DNA of 64,000 nucleotides from DATLMR01 sp964615905 (lineage in GTDB: Bacteria; Acidobacteriota; Blastocatellia; UBA7656), in the NCBI GenBank assembly GCA_964615905.1, contig CAZTUB010000006.1, positions 273,364 through 337,363 on the forward strand. Direction: 5' to 3'. A program made the position numbers and the translations under genes. Of this stretch, positions 8,474 to 15,935 are shown piece by piece. The notes below the pieces were generated by a model. The model was not told the origin of the DNA and searched no databases. It saw nothing but the letters and a program-made list of their open reading frames with translations. The stretch's first letter is position 1. Each line of letters begins with the position of its first letter.

Positions 8474-10147
8474 ATGGAAAAGATCAAAAACAGGTTCAGT
8501 CGCACAAGTCCTACGCTCCACCTGCTGGCCATACTCTTTATCTTTGGCCTGTCGATACTGGGCTACGTCGCGGTAATCCAATCGGGCGACCTTCGCGGCT
8601 ATGAGCCGAGCAAGGTTGTCGCCGCGCGCGATCTTGGACTCTTCATAGGCGTGCTCGCGGTCTTCTTCTGGTTTACGCGCAAGCAGAAGTATCGGGGCGA
8701 GATGCTGTTATTGACCACGGTGGTCTTTCTTTTCGCGGTCGGCATGATCGTGCAGTTCCGGCTCTTTTCAGACCCGGAGTACGGCGCGCGTGGCGGAGGG
8801 CGAGCAAGGGCGCGCGACGCGAAGGCCCAGACGATACGCCTGCTCAATATCCAGACCGGCTACGACGACGAAAAGAAACGGTTCATGTTTGGCGACCCCA
8901 ACGCCGTGCCGAAAGAGCCCACGCAGCAGTCCGATTCCGGGTATGAATACACGGTCGGCGACGTGCTCACCTCGGTCAACACCTTTATCCCAATAGCCGC
9001 GCTGGCCGCTCTGGTAGCAGGGTTCCTGATCTTCAAAAACGACAAGATGCTGCTGTGGCTCCAACGCCATTCGCTTATGATAGGGCTGGCAACCCTCTTG
9101 CCCTTTGCCGCAATCGTCCTGGTCTTCAGCGAAGAAGGCAAATTCCTCGGCCAGACGACCCCCTGGGAGGGGGTAAAAATCCTCTTCCTGCTGAGCTTCG
9201 CCGGGATGCTTGCCGACACATACACGCACCTTCGACGCACGCGCTGGGGGCTTCCGCCCGCGCGCTACCTGCTCCCATTCCTGGTCATAGCGGCGATGCC
9301 TGTGATCCCGTTTTTCGCGCTCTCGGATTTCGGGCAGATGCTCGTCTTCTTCGGCGTTTACGTGATGCTCTACATAGTCGCCGTTCGCAAGAAGGCGCAG
9401 CTGGGCTACGCGCTGCTCTTTTTGGTCATAGCGTTTGCGGGATTCTCCGCCGTTTCGGGCGCGAGAAGCCTCTTCGGGGACCAGACGGCAAAGACGGGCT
9501 TTGGCATACCGGCCCGCGTCTATTTCCGTTTCTACTCGTGGATGAACACCTGGACCCCGCCGCCGCCTGACACCTGGTGGTGGAAGCCCGATTATGAAAG
9601 ATACATAAAGGCGAAAAATCTGGTCCCGGACCCGAACGACGAGCAGGAGATCAAGCAGAGAAATCTTGAAGCCTGGTCCGACAAGGTGCTGCAACCGTCG
9701 CAGGGGCTCTTTGGCGTAAACGAGGGGGGCGTTGTCGGCGAGGGCCTCGGCCTGGGCTACCCTGAAACCGTCCCGATCTCAGACTCTGATTTTATATACG
9801 CAGCGGTCGGAGAGGAGTTGGGTCTGCTCGGAGGGCTTGCGATCCTCATCGCGCTCGCCGCTTTCGTCTACGGCGGGTCCGCCATCAGCATACGAGCCCC
9901 TGATATGTTTACAAAGCTGCTCGCGGCGGGCTTCACGGCCTTCGTGGGATTTCAAGCCATCGTAAATATCGGCGGCGTGCTCAGGCTGCTCCCGATGACA
10001 GGGATAACGCTCCCCTTCGTGAGCCACGGCGGGTGGTCGCTTATAACCTCTTTCGCTATGCTTGGGATTCTCATGGCCTTTTCGCACCGTAACGCGGCGG
10101 TTAAACCCGTTGTAGAGCAAAAACCGGAATTTGTTCCGGTTCGCTGA
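8474..10147 (+). CDS. rodA: SEDS-family peptidoglycan glycosyltransferase (RodA/FtsW)
   Basis: Polytopic membrane enzyme that polymerises lipid II. The C-terminal half shows SEDS landmarks (FGVNEGGVVGEGLG, SDFIYAAVGEELGLLGG, and the end motif LPMTGITLPFVSHGG). At 557 aa it is about 150 residues longer than typical RodA. The extra length lies in a hydrophilic insert after the third predicted helix (about residues 100-155, ending before VGDVLTSVN) and in a loop rich in Trp and Pro (about 355-410). Its ATG directly follows the TAA of the PBP gene, so the two are translationally coupled. RodA versus FtsW cannot be settled; pairing with a PbpA-like PBP favours RodA. Confidence 0.9.
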   Translation: MEKIKNRFSRTSPTLHLLAILFIFGLSILGYVAVIQSGDLRGYEPSKVVAARDLGLFIGVLAVFFWFTRKQKYRGEMLLLTTVVFLFAVGMIVQFRLFSDPEYGARGGGRARARDAKAQTIRLLNIQTGYDDEKKRFMFGDPNAVPKEPTQQSDSGYEYTVGDVLTSVNTFIPIAALAALVAGFLIFKNDKMLLWLQRHSLMIGLATLLPFAAIVLVFSEEGKFLGQTTPWEGVKILFLLSFAGMLADTYTHLRRTRWGLPPARYLLPFLVIAAMPVIPFFALSDFGQMLVFFGVYVMLYIVAVRKKAQLGYALLFLVIAFAGFSAVSGARSLFGDQTAKTGFGIPARVYFRFYSWMNTWTPPPPDTWWWKPDYERYIKAKNLVPDPNDEQEIKQRNLEAWSDKVLQPSQGLFGVNEGGVVGEGLGLGYPETVPISDSDFIYAAVGEELGLLGGLAILIALAAFVYGGSAISIRAPDMFTKLLAAGFTAFVGFQAIVNIGGVLRLLPMTGITLPFVSHGGWSLITSFAMLGILMAFSHRNAAVKPVVEQKPEFVPVR

Positions 10148-10290
10148 GATTTTGGGTAATGATTTCACGCGACTTGACAATTTTGTCCCAAAAAGGGCTC
10201 GTCAGGATTAAAAGGACGAGAGCACGAAATCGAGGTTTTTTCTCTGTGATTGCAACAGTTACAAGAAAATCGAGAGGGCCTGGAGCCTGC
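10148..10290. other. Intergenic region downstream of rodA, possible activator site
   Basis: No gene is seen. It holds the palindrome GACAATTTTGTC (10176-10187), centred about 135 bp upstream of the predicted +1 at 10316, a usual distance for NtrC-type activator binding. A second hairpin has the arms CTCGTC (10199-10204) and GACGAG (10215-10220). Either may instead belong to the 3' end of the rodA transcript. Confidence 0.35.
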
Positions 10291-10305
10291 GGCACGGGTG
10301 TTGCT
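10291..10305 (+). promoter_or_regulatory. Sigma-54-type (-24/-12) promoter
   Basis: GGCACG-N4-TTGCT matches the sigma-54 consensus TGGCACG-N4-TTGCW at all positions except the first T. The GG (10291-10292) and GC (10303-10304) doublets have the exact spacing required. Predicted start of transcription is near 10316. Confidence 0.6.
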
Positions 10306-10315
10306 CTAGAGATAG

Positions 10316-10408
10316 ATATATTTTAGGGCATCACCCACCCAACGATGCTCGCAAGATACAACCTGAGGGGCCAAGAGGCACTGGATGATTCCGGTGCCTT
10401 TTTCTTTT
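10316..10408 (+). ncRNA. Predicted sigma-54-dependent small RNA, about 92 nt
   Basis: The transcript is framed by a -24/-12 promoter and an intrinsic terminator, with no open reading frame of useful size between them. Predicted structure: hairpin GGGCATC (10326-10332) / GATGCTC (10344-10350) with the C-rich 11-nt loop ACCCACCCAAC, a single-stranded stretch, then the terminator stem. C-rich loops are common in small RNAs that pair with ribosome-binding sites; that role here is inference. It matches no RNA family known to me. The left arm can alternatively pair with 10296-10306, but that segment belongs to the promoter and would not be transcribed from 10316. Confidence 0.45.
10377..10408 (+). 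terminator. Intrinsic terminator of the predicted small RNA
   Basis: Stem GGCACTGG / CCGGTGCC (one G-T pair), 6-nt loop, then TTTTTCTTTT at 10399-10408. The stem can be extended by A-T pairs. Confidence 0.8.
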
Positions 10409-10409
10409 G

Positions 10410-10501
10410 GTGACAAGTAAACAGTGACAAGTGACAAGAAAGCGAGGACTGGAGTGTGTTCGGTCCTCCCTTCTTGTCACTTGTTACTTGTCACCGTTTA
10501 C
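10410..10501. repeat. Inverted repeat made of 7-bp modules (copy 2)
   Basis: Arms 10410-10440 and 10471-10501 consist of GTGACAA / GTAACAA / GTAAACA heptamers and are imperfectly complementary. The spacer has an inner stem GAGGAC (10444-10449) / GTCCTC (10463-10468). The architecture and the CCGT/GTGACAAG motifs are shared with the element at 1216-1310. It lies immediately after the small-RNA terminator and before the 3' end of the VWFA gene. Confidence 0.8.
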
Positions 10502-10506
10502 ATCCC

Positions 10507-11424
10507 CTACCGGTATCTGCCGGGGTGAGAGCCTTTTGTCCTGAAAACAACGTCTTTGCTGTGGGCCATTATGAGCAGCCGGCGGGTATTGATGCTGTTT
10601 ATGCCGGACGGTTCGTAGACGAGGCGATACCAGTTGGTCCTCAAATCTTCCGAGATCGCTTTGGCCGCCGCCTCCGCCTGGTCGAGCGGGAAGATCGCCC
10701 CGCCTGTGCCGATTGTGAGTTGCTCAAGGACGGCGGGCGGTTTCGGCTTATCGCGCAGCAGCGCCCCGCGAGTGCGGTCCTGAGCCTTGAGAGCGTAAAG
10801 AATTATATTCTCGTCCTGTAAGGCTTCGAGCGCCTTGTCGAACTTCGTCTTGCTCTCGCTGTCGTAACCGTCGCTGATGAGGATGATCGCGCGTTTCTCA
10901 AAACCCGTCTTGGCCTGCGCAGAGAGAGCGTCGGAGACGGCTATCAGCCCGTCGAACAAATTTGGAAACCCTTTTCTTATGATCTTTGACGGTGCCGCCT
11001 GCAGCTTTGTCAAATCGGGAGTCAACTCTTCTATAATCTCTGCGCTCTCGTTAAACCCGACGACCATCATCTGATCATCTTCGTACAGCTCGTTGACCAG
11101 AGCGAGAACGGTCTTTTGAAGCTGCGCAATCTCGGCCTTGAGGTTCGCGCTGCTGTCGATCATTAAAACGATCCTCGACCCTGAATCGAGCTTTGAAAAG
11201 TTGAGAACCTCCTGCGGCACGCCCGCATCGTAAAGCTCAAACTCGTCTTTGGCCACCTGGCGACCGTCGGGCGATTGCACAATGACATTGAGCGTCTCGG
11301 TCCTTCGCCCGGCCAAAGCGCCCTTCCCCGACTGCGCAAACGTCGCGACGGTCATTGCGGCGACGGCCAGAATCAGAACTGCTAAATTTTGAATGAGCCT
11401 GGTTGGTCTATCTTCAGAAAACAT
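10507..11424 (-). CDS. VWFA domain protein of the Acidobacteria type, exported
   Basis: Predicted exported von Willebrand factor A domain protein. A hydrophobic signal segment is followed by an N-terminal beta domain (ETLNVIVQSPDG...DEFELYDAGVPQEV) and a VWA domain starting at RIVLMIDSSANLK. The MIDAS motif is DSSAN, where the usual DxSxS lacks its last Ser. This layout matches the family first described from Acidobacteria (TIGR03436, from memory). The start at 11424 is chosen because GGAG lies 7 nt upstream; the ATG at 11445 has only 3 nt between AGGAG and start. Function is unknown; protein-protein contact at the envelope is likely. Confidence 0.82.
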   Translation of the reverse strand: MFSEDRPTRLIQNLAVLILAVAAMTVATFAQSGKGALAGRRTETLNVIVQSPDGRQVAKDEFELYDAGVPQEVLNFSKLDSGSRIVLMIDSSANLKAEIAQLQKTVLALVNELYEDDQMMVVGFNESAEIIEELTPDLTKLQAAPSKIIRKGFPNLFDGLIAVSDALSAQAKTGFEKRAIILISDGYDSESKTKFDKALEALQDENIILYALKAQDRTRGALLRDKPKPPAVLEQLTIGTGGAIFPLDQAEAAAKAISEDLRTNWYRLVYEPSGINSINTRRLLIMAHSKDVVFRTKGSHPGRYR

Positions 11425-11577
11425 CCGGAAACTCCATATAATCATCCGCTCCTAAATTATTCCAGAAGCCTTACCTCCTGCGCAACAACGGCGAGCGCAC
11501 AGGCTCGCGCAGGCTTACGGTTTATGAATGCGCGGGCACGGAAAGATTGCGCCAGGCCGTATCCTTGCCAACCCGGT

Positions 11578-11607
11578 TTGAACAGCCGTTTGACGCCGTG
11601 TTATGCT
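11578..11607 (+). promoter_or_regulatory. Promoter of the acyl-CoA carboxylase gene
   Basis: TTGAAC, 18-bp spacer, TATGCT; the -10 ends 32 bp before the ATG at 11640. Confidence 0.4.
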
Positions 11608-11639
11608 TGCGCTGGTTTAAGTTTTCTAAGCCATTAACT

Positions 11640-13289
11640 ATGGACACTCAGATAGCTACCCCCAACCGCAACCACTTCCAAAAACTTGTCGATGAGCTAA
11701 AGGAGCTTGAAGCGCGCATAAAAGAAGGCGGCGGGCGAGAGCGTGTTGCCAAAGAGCACAACAAGGGCAAGCTCACGGCGCGCGAGCGGATAGAGCTACT
11801 TATTGATGAAGGCTCTTACTTTCAAGAGACGGGCATGCTTGTCGCTTACGACCTCTATGACGGCGAAGCCCCGGCAGCGGGCACGATCACTGGCTTTGGG
11901 CGAATAGCGGGACGCGAGGCGATTGTCGTCGCCAATGACGCGACGGTCAAGGCGGGGTCGTGGTGGCCGGAGACCGTTAGAAAAGTTCTGCGCATGCAGG
12001 AGATCGCCATGCGCTGCCGCGTGCCTATCATATACCTCGTAGACTCAGCCGGCGTAAACCTTCCGTACCAGAGCGGCGTCTTCCCCGGTCAATACGGCGG
12101 CGGGCGAATCTTCTTCTACACGTCGGTTATGCGACGGTACTTGAAGATACCCCAGCTGGCAGCCGTGATGGGCCCGTGCGTGGCGGGCGGAGCTTACCTG
12201 CCCGCGCTCTCCGATTTGATAATAATGGTCGAAGGCACTTCGTTTATGGGGCTTGGCGGCCCTAACCTTGTAAAGGGCGCGGTGGGCCAGACCGTTGACA
12301 GCGAGACGCTCGGAGGAGCGCGCACTCATAACGAGATTTCAGGCGTCGCACATTACCGTGTAAAGAATGACCGCGAATGCATCGCAAAGCTGCGCGAGCT
12401 TGTGACAGAGCTTCCGCCGCCGCTGCCTGTCCGTGTGCAGATCAAAGAGCCCGCAGAGCCCTCGCGACCGGTAACGGACGCTTACAACATCATGCCCTCG
12501 GACCACCGCCACCCTTACGATACGCGCGACCTGCTCGCGTGCCTCGTGGATGGCGGCGAGATTGACGAATTCCAGGCCGATTACGCGAAAGAGATGATAA
12601 CCGGCCACGCCCGCATCGCAGGCATACCCGTAGGGATAATCGCCAACCAGCGCGGGCTGATTCGCGGCCCCGCCGGACGCCCGCCGAAGTTTGGCGGCAT
12701 CATCTACACAGATTCGGCAGAAAAGGTCGCTTACTTTATCGAGACATGCAACCGTCATAATACGCCGCTGCTCTTTCTTCAAGACGTGTCGGGTTTCATG
12801 GTAGGGACCGACGCGGAGCATTCGGGGATAATCCGCGCGGGCGCTCGCTTCGTCGAGGCGATGGCTACGGCCACTGTGCCAAAGCTTGTGCTGACGATCA
12901 ACCACGCATCGGGCGCTGGCTACTATGCGATGGCCGGGCAAGGCTTCGACCCGGACTTTATCTTCACCTGGCCCACGGGGCGGATGGGGGTAATGGAGGG
13001 CGAGTCGGCCGTTATGGCGTTGTTCAGCGCGGAGCTTGAGAAGATACAGCGCGAAGGCCGCCAGCCCGATGAAGCTATGCGCAATAAGATGGACAAGGTC
13101 CGCGCCAAATATGAAAAAGAGCTTGACGCGCGGTTCGCCGCCGCGCGCGGGTTTGTCGATGCGATCATTACGCCTGAACAGACGCGCCCCGCGCTCGAAC
13201 TTGCTTTGAGGACGGCGCTCAATAACCCCGGGCCGCACATCGGCGTGCCTGTTCTGCCTTACACAGATGCGCCCGATATTAAGCCATAA
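11640..13289 (+). CDS. Acyl-CoA carboxylase carboxyltransferase (beta) subunit
   Basis: Transfers the carboxyl group from biotin to an acyl-CoA such as propionyl-, methylcrotonyl- or a related CoA. The N-terminal carboxyltransferase half contains GKLTARERIELLID, VANDATVKAGSWWP, VDSAGVNLPYQ and CVAGGAYLPALSD; the C-terminal half has GFMVGTDAEHSGIIRAGA, NHASGAGYYAMAGQ and the acidic tail common to the family. The sequence is closer to the methylcrotonyl/geranyl type than to PccB, so the substrate stays open. Start placed at ATG 11640, where similarity to the family begins; an earlier in-frame start at 11547 would overlap the promoter. No biotin-carrying alpha subunit is adjacent. Confidence 0.9.
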   Translation: MDTQIATPNRNHFQKLVDELKELEARIKEGGGRERVAKEHNKGKLTARERIELLIDEGSYFQETGMLVAYDLYDGEAPAAGTITGFGRIAGREAIVVANDATVKAGSWWPETVRKVLRMQEIAMRCRVPIIYLVDSAGVNLPYQSGVFPGQYGGGRIFFYTSVMRRYLKIPQLAAVMGPCVAGGAYLPALSDLIIMVEGTSFMGLGGPNLVKGAVGQTVDSETLGGARTHNEISGVAHYRVKNDRECIAKLRELVTELPPPLPVRVQIKEPAEPSRPVTDAYNIMPSDHRHPYDTRDLLACLVDGGEIDEFQADYAKEMITGHARIAGIPVGIIANQRGLIRGPAGRPPKFGGIIYTDSAEKVAYFIETCNRHNTPLLFLQDVSGFMVGTDAEHSGIIRAGARFVEAMATATVPKLVLTINHASGAGYYAMAGQGFDPDFIFTWPTGRMGVMEGESAVMALFSAELEKIQREGRQPDEAMRNKMDKVRAKYEKELDARFAAARGFVDAIITPEQTRPALELALRTALNNPGPHIGVPVLPYTDAPDIKP

Positions 13290-13327
13290 TTTAGAATCTT
13301 GGGAGAGAATCGAAGGGAGGAAATCGC

Positions 13328-14305
13328 ATGAACCGAAGGGCTCCGAAGACAGGAGTGACACTTCTTCTGGCATTGCTCGCGGCGCTCGTTACCGCTTGCA
13401 GCCAGCCCGCCGCGACCAACACCAATTCGGCAAACTCGAACACGGGTCAGGCGGCCAACAAGGGCGGGACCCCGGCCGACGCAACGCCTATGGGCAGAGA
13501 AGCGCCCGGCTTTTACAGGGCGGGACCAAGCGGCGCTGTGACGCTCCGCTACACGGCCCCCACTGACGGCCAGGTCATCCAGGGCAATACCGTCTCCCCG
13601 ACGTTTGATATAGCCAACTACCCGATCTACATGGATGACGAGCGCAAGAAGGGGCAGCACATCCACGTGATTTTGGACAACGAGCCTTATGAAGCGGACT
13701 ACGACCCGGCAAAGCCTTTCAGCCCGGCCAACGGCGTGTTCAACAATCTGAAACCGGGGCTGCATACGCTCCGCGCTTTCCCCAGCCGCGAGTGGCACGA
13801 ATCGATCAAGGAACCCGGCGCGTTCCAGTTCGTCACTTTTTACGTTGGCAGCAAAGGGCCTGATGTCGATAAAAATGCGCCGCTGCTGACCTATTCGCGA
13901 CCCAAGGGCGAATATCGCTGGAAGGACGACCCGCGCGGCGTGATGCTCGATTTCTTCGTCACTAATGCCCAGATCGGCTTGAACGACTACAAGGTCAAAT
14001 ACTCGCTCGACGGGCAGACTCCAAAGCTGCTCACGCGTTGGGAGCCCGTGTGGTGGAGTTGGGACGAGCTGACCCCCGGCGATCACACAGTGGTTATAGA
14101 GCTTGTCGATAAGGACAACAAGCCGGTGCCTTTCAAGGCGGGCAATCTCAATTACAACCGCACCGAGCGCAAGTTCAAGATACTGCGCGAGGGCGAACAG
14201 CCAATGCAACCGGCCCACACGCCGGCCAACTCGAACGCTCCGGCCACCGGCAACGCAAACGGCAACAGAAACGGTAACGCGAACGGAAACGCCAACCGCA
14301 GGTAG
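13328..14305 (+). CDS. Lipoprotein of unknown function with Asn/Gly-rich tail
   Basis: Predicted lipoprotein: an N-terminal signal with lipobox LVTAC (Cys near residue 25), then an Asn/Thr-rich linker and a globular region of about 210 residues. That region has two beta-sandwich-like parts, one containing GQHIHVILDNEPY and LKPGLHTLRAFPSREWHES, the other DYKVKYSLDGQ and LTPGDHTVVIELVDKDN. The repeated 'G-x-H-x-(V/L)' pattern suggests Ig-like or fibronectin-like folds. The C-terminus is a low-complexity run of Asn-Gly-Asn units. No known family was recognised. The ATG has GGAGG a few bases upstream. Confidence 0.8.
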   Translation: MNRRAPKTGVTLLLALLAALVTACSQPAATNTNSANSNTGQAANKGGTPADATPMGREAPGFYRAGPSGAVTLRYTAPTDGQVIQGNTVSPTFDIANYPIYMDDERKKGQHIHVILDNEPYEADYDPAKPFSPANGVFNNLKPGLHTLRAFPSREWHESIKEPGAFQFVTFYVGSKGPDVDKNAPLLTYSRPKGEYRWKDDPRGVMLDFFVTNAQIGLNDYKVKYSLDGQTPKLLTRWEPVWWSWDELTPGDHTVVIELVDKDNKPVPFKAGNLNYNRTERKFKILREGEQPMQPAHTPANSNAPATGNANGNRNGNANGNANRR

Positions 14306-14334
14306 GTAAGCTCAGGCCGATCCGGTAAATAAAA

Positions 14335-14368
14335 AGGGCGGGCCGGTTTCAATCAACCGGCCCGCCCT
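14335..14368. terminator. Strong bidirectional terminator
   Basis: A 14-bp perfect stem AGGGCGGGCCGGTT with its complement, a 6-nt loop, AAAA before and CTTTT after; it lies between two convergent genes. Confidence 0.85.
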
Positions 14369-14389
14369 GACTTTTCAAACCGGCAGCCG

Positions 14390-15790
14390 TCAGGCCAGTT
14401 GCAGGCTACGAATCATGTTCTGGAACGCCGCGTCATAGCTGCGGAACTCGTCCTGCGGCGCGACCCCGACCATGTAGAACAGGTCGCCGTTGCGGGTGAA
14501 AGCCGTGTAGACCCTTATGATCTCCGACCTCCCCGTGACATCCGAGACGTTGCTGAAGGTCACTGAGACCGCTTCGCGGTTGTCTATCGCCCCGCTTGTC
14601 AAACGACCTTGCTGCCTCATATTCGGGTTGTTCTGAGCCAGCTCTCTGACGAATGTTTCAGTCGCTTGCACAAGGTCACGGCCGTCTGCGCGCATTATGC
14701 CGACCATCGCGCCGTGTGTGAAGATAAAGCGGCCCTGAACCTCGCCGTATGCGCCGTCGGGCGCAAACGTCACTGCCCCGTTCCCGTCAAGAACCTGCCA
14801 GTTCGACGGCACCCCTATGCGGAACTGGTTGCCGCCGTCGTATGTGCGGAAGCTTCCCGACGGATACGCCACGCGGCCGCCGGGCTGACGATTGCTGCCG
14901 ACGGGATAGCGCTGGTTGCTGCGCGAAATCTCCTGCATCGAGCGAGCGCGAGGCATGCCGCCGAGTCTCGACTTTACGCGGTCGAACTCGTAGCTGTCCT
15001 GGTTCCCGGCCCTGACGTTGAGCAATTGAGCCTCGCGGTTTATCGCCTCGTACCGGTTGCCGGGGTTAGGGTGACTGCTCAGCCACTCAGGCCCGCCCGA
15101 TTTGCTCTCGCGCTCGATGGTCCTGAACATATTCGCGAGATCGCGAGGATCATATCCGGCATTCGCCATAATTTGCGCGCCGAGTATATCTGCCTGTCGC
15201 TCGTAATCGCGCCCGTATTTCAGGAAGTAAGCGCCGATGCCGAGCTGGCTCCCTGCGGATACTACGTTACCCAGACCGCCGCCGATCACCGCTCCGAGAA
15301 TCTGCCCGGCCGCAGCGCCCCACTGGAACTTCTGTGCCTTGGCCGCCTGTGCCGTCCCGTGACGCAAGGCGACGTGCGCGATCTCGTGGGCCATAACGCC
15401 CGCAAGCTCGCCTTCGTTTCGCGCCGCGTTTATCAACCCGCGATTGACGTACGTGAAGCCGCCGGGCAGCGCGAAAGCGTTTATGTCGCTCGCGTCGATA
15501 ACCTTGAACGAGTATCTGAACTGCGGGTGCTGGTAATCACGCGGCATCCCCTCGACAAGCCTGTAGCCGATCCGCTCGACGTAGCCGTCGACCGCCCTGT
15601 CATTCAATACAGGAAGCTGACGCTCGACCTCTGCGGCCGCCTGCCGGCCAAGCTCAACGTCCTTCTCTATGCTGAAGGGGTTCTTTGGAGCTACTACTTT
15701 AGTCTGAGCCAGGATGCTGACCGGCAGCCCCATGACCGTCATGAGAGCAGCAAAGGTCACGGCAGTAGTAATTGTTCTGAATTTTCGCAT
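14390..15790 (-). CDS. Exported M48-family zinc metalloprotease
   Basis: Periplasmic Zn protease related to BepA/YcaL, involved in outer-membrane protein quality control in other bacteria. A signal peptide ends near SILAQ; the zinc site is HEIAH within VMAHEIAHVALRHG, with the downstream Glu in YERQADILGAQIMANAGYD. The sequence SSHPNPGNRYEAIN after the catalytic domain is also typical. Residues after about 290 form an extra domain without TPR repeats (FRTYDGGNQFRIGVPSNWQ), perhaps a PsbP-like beta domain. The start has GGAGGG in front. It is separated from the upstream PBP gene by 145 nt without a clear terminator. Confidence 0.9.
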   Translation of the reverse strand: MRKFRTITTAVTFAALMTVMGLPVSILAQTKVVAPKNPFSIEKDVELGRQAAAEVERQLPVLNDRAVDGYVERIGYRLVEGMPRDYQHPQFRYSFKVIDASDINAFALPGGFTYVNRGLINAARNEGELAGVMAHEIAHVALRHGTAQAAKAQKFQWGAAAGQILGAVIGGGLGNVVSAGSQLGIGAYFLKYGRDYERQADILGAQIMANAGYDPRDLANMFRTIERESKSGGPEWLSSHPNPGNRYEAINREAQLLNVRAGNQDSYEFDRVKSRLGGMPRARSMQEISRSNQRYPVGSNRQPGGRVAYPSGSFRTYDGGNQFRIGVPSNWQVLDGNGAVTFAPDGAYGEVQGRFIFTHGAMVGIMRADGRDLVQATETFVRELAQNNPNMRQQGRLTSGAIDNREAVSVTFSNVSDVTGRSEIIRVYTAFTRNGDLFYMVGVAPQDEFRSYDAAFQNMIRSLQLA

Positions 15791-15935
15791 TATTTCCCTC
15801 CAAATCTTGGCCCGCTAAAAGATGAGCAGGTCGTTTCGAATTATAACTCGTAAAGTTCGATTCTCTAGCCCCCGATAAAGTTGCGCGGCGCGAAGGCCCG
15901 TTTTTCGCGCGGTACACTTTTTTTTGAGCGCGTAT

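Noticed and set aside
10410..10501. GTGACAA repeats considered as CRISPR
   Set aside because: There are no unique spacers and the units are 7 bp in an inverted arrangement.
14609..15853. Long open frame antisense to the M48 protease gene
   Set aside because: It is a mirror of the high-GC codon pattern of the real gene, and the coded protein has no domain.
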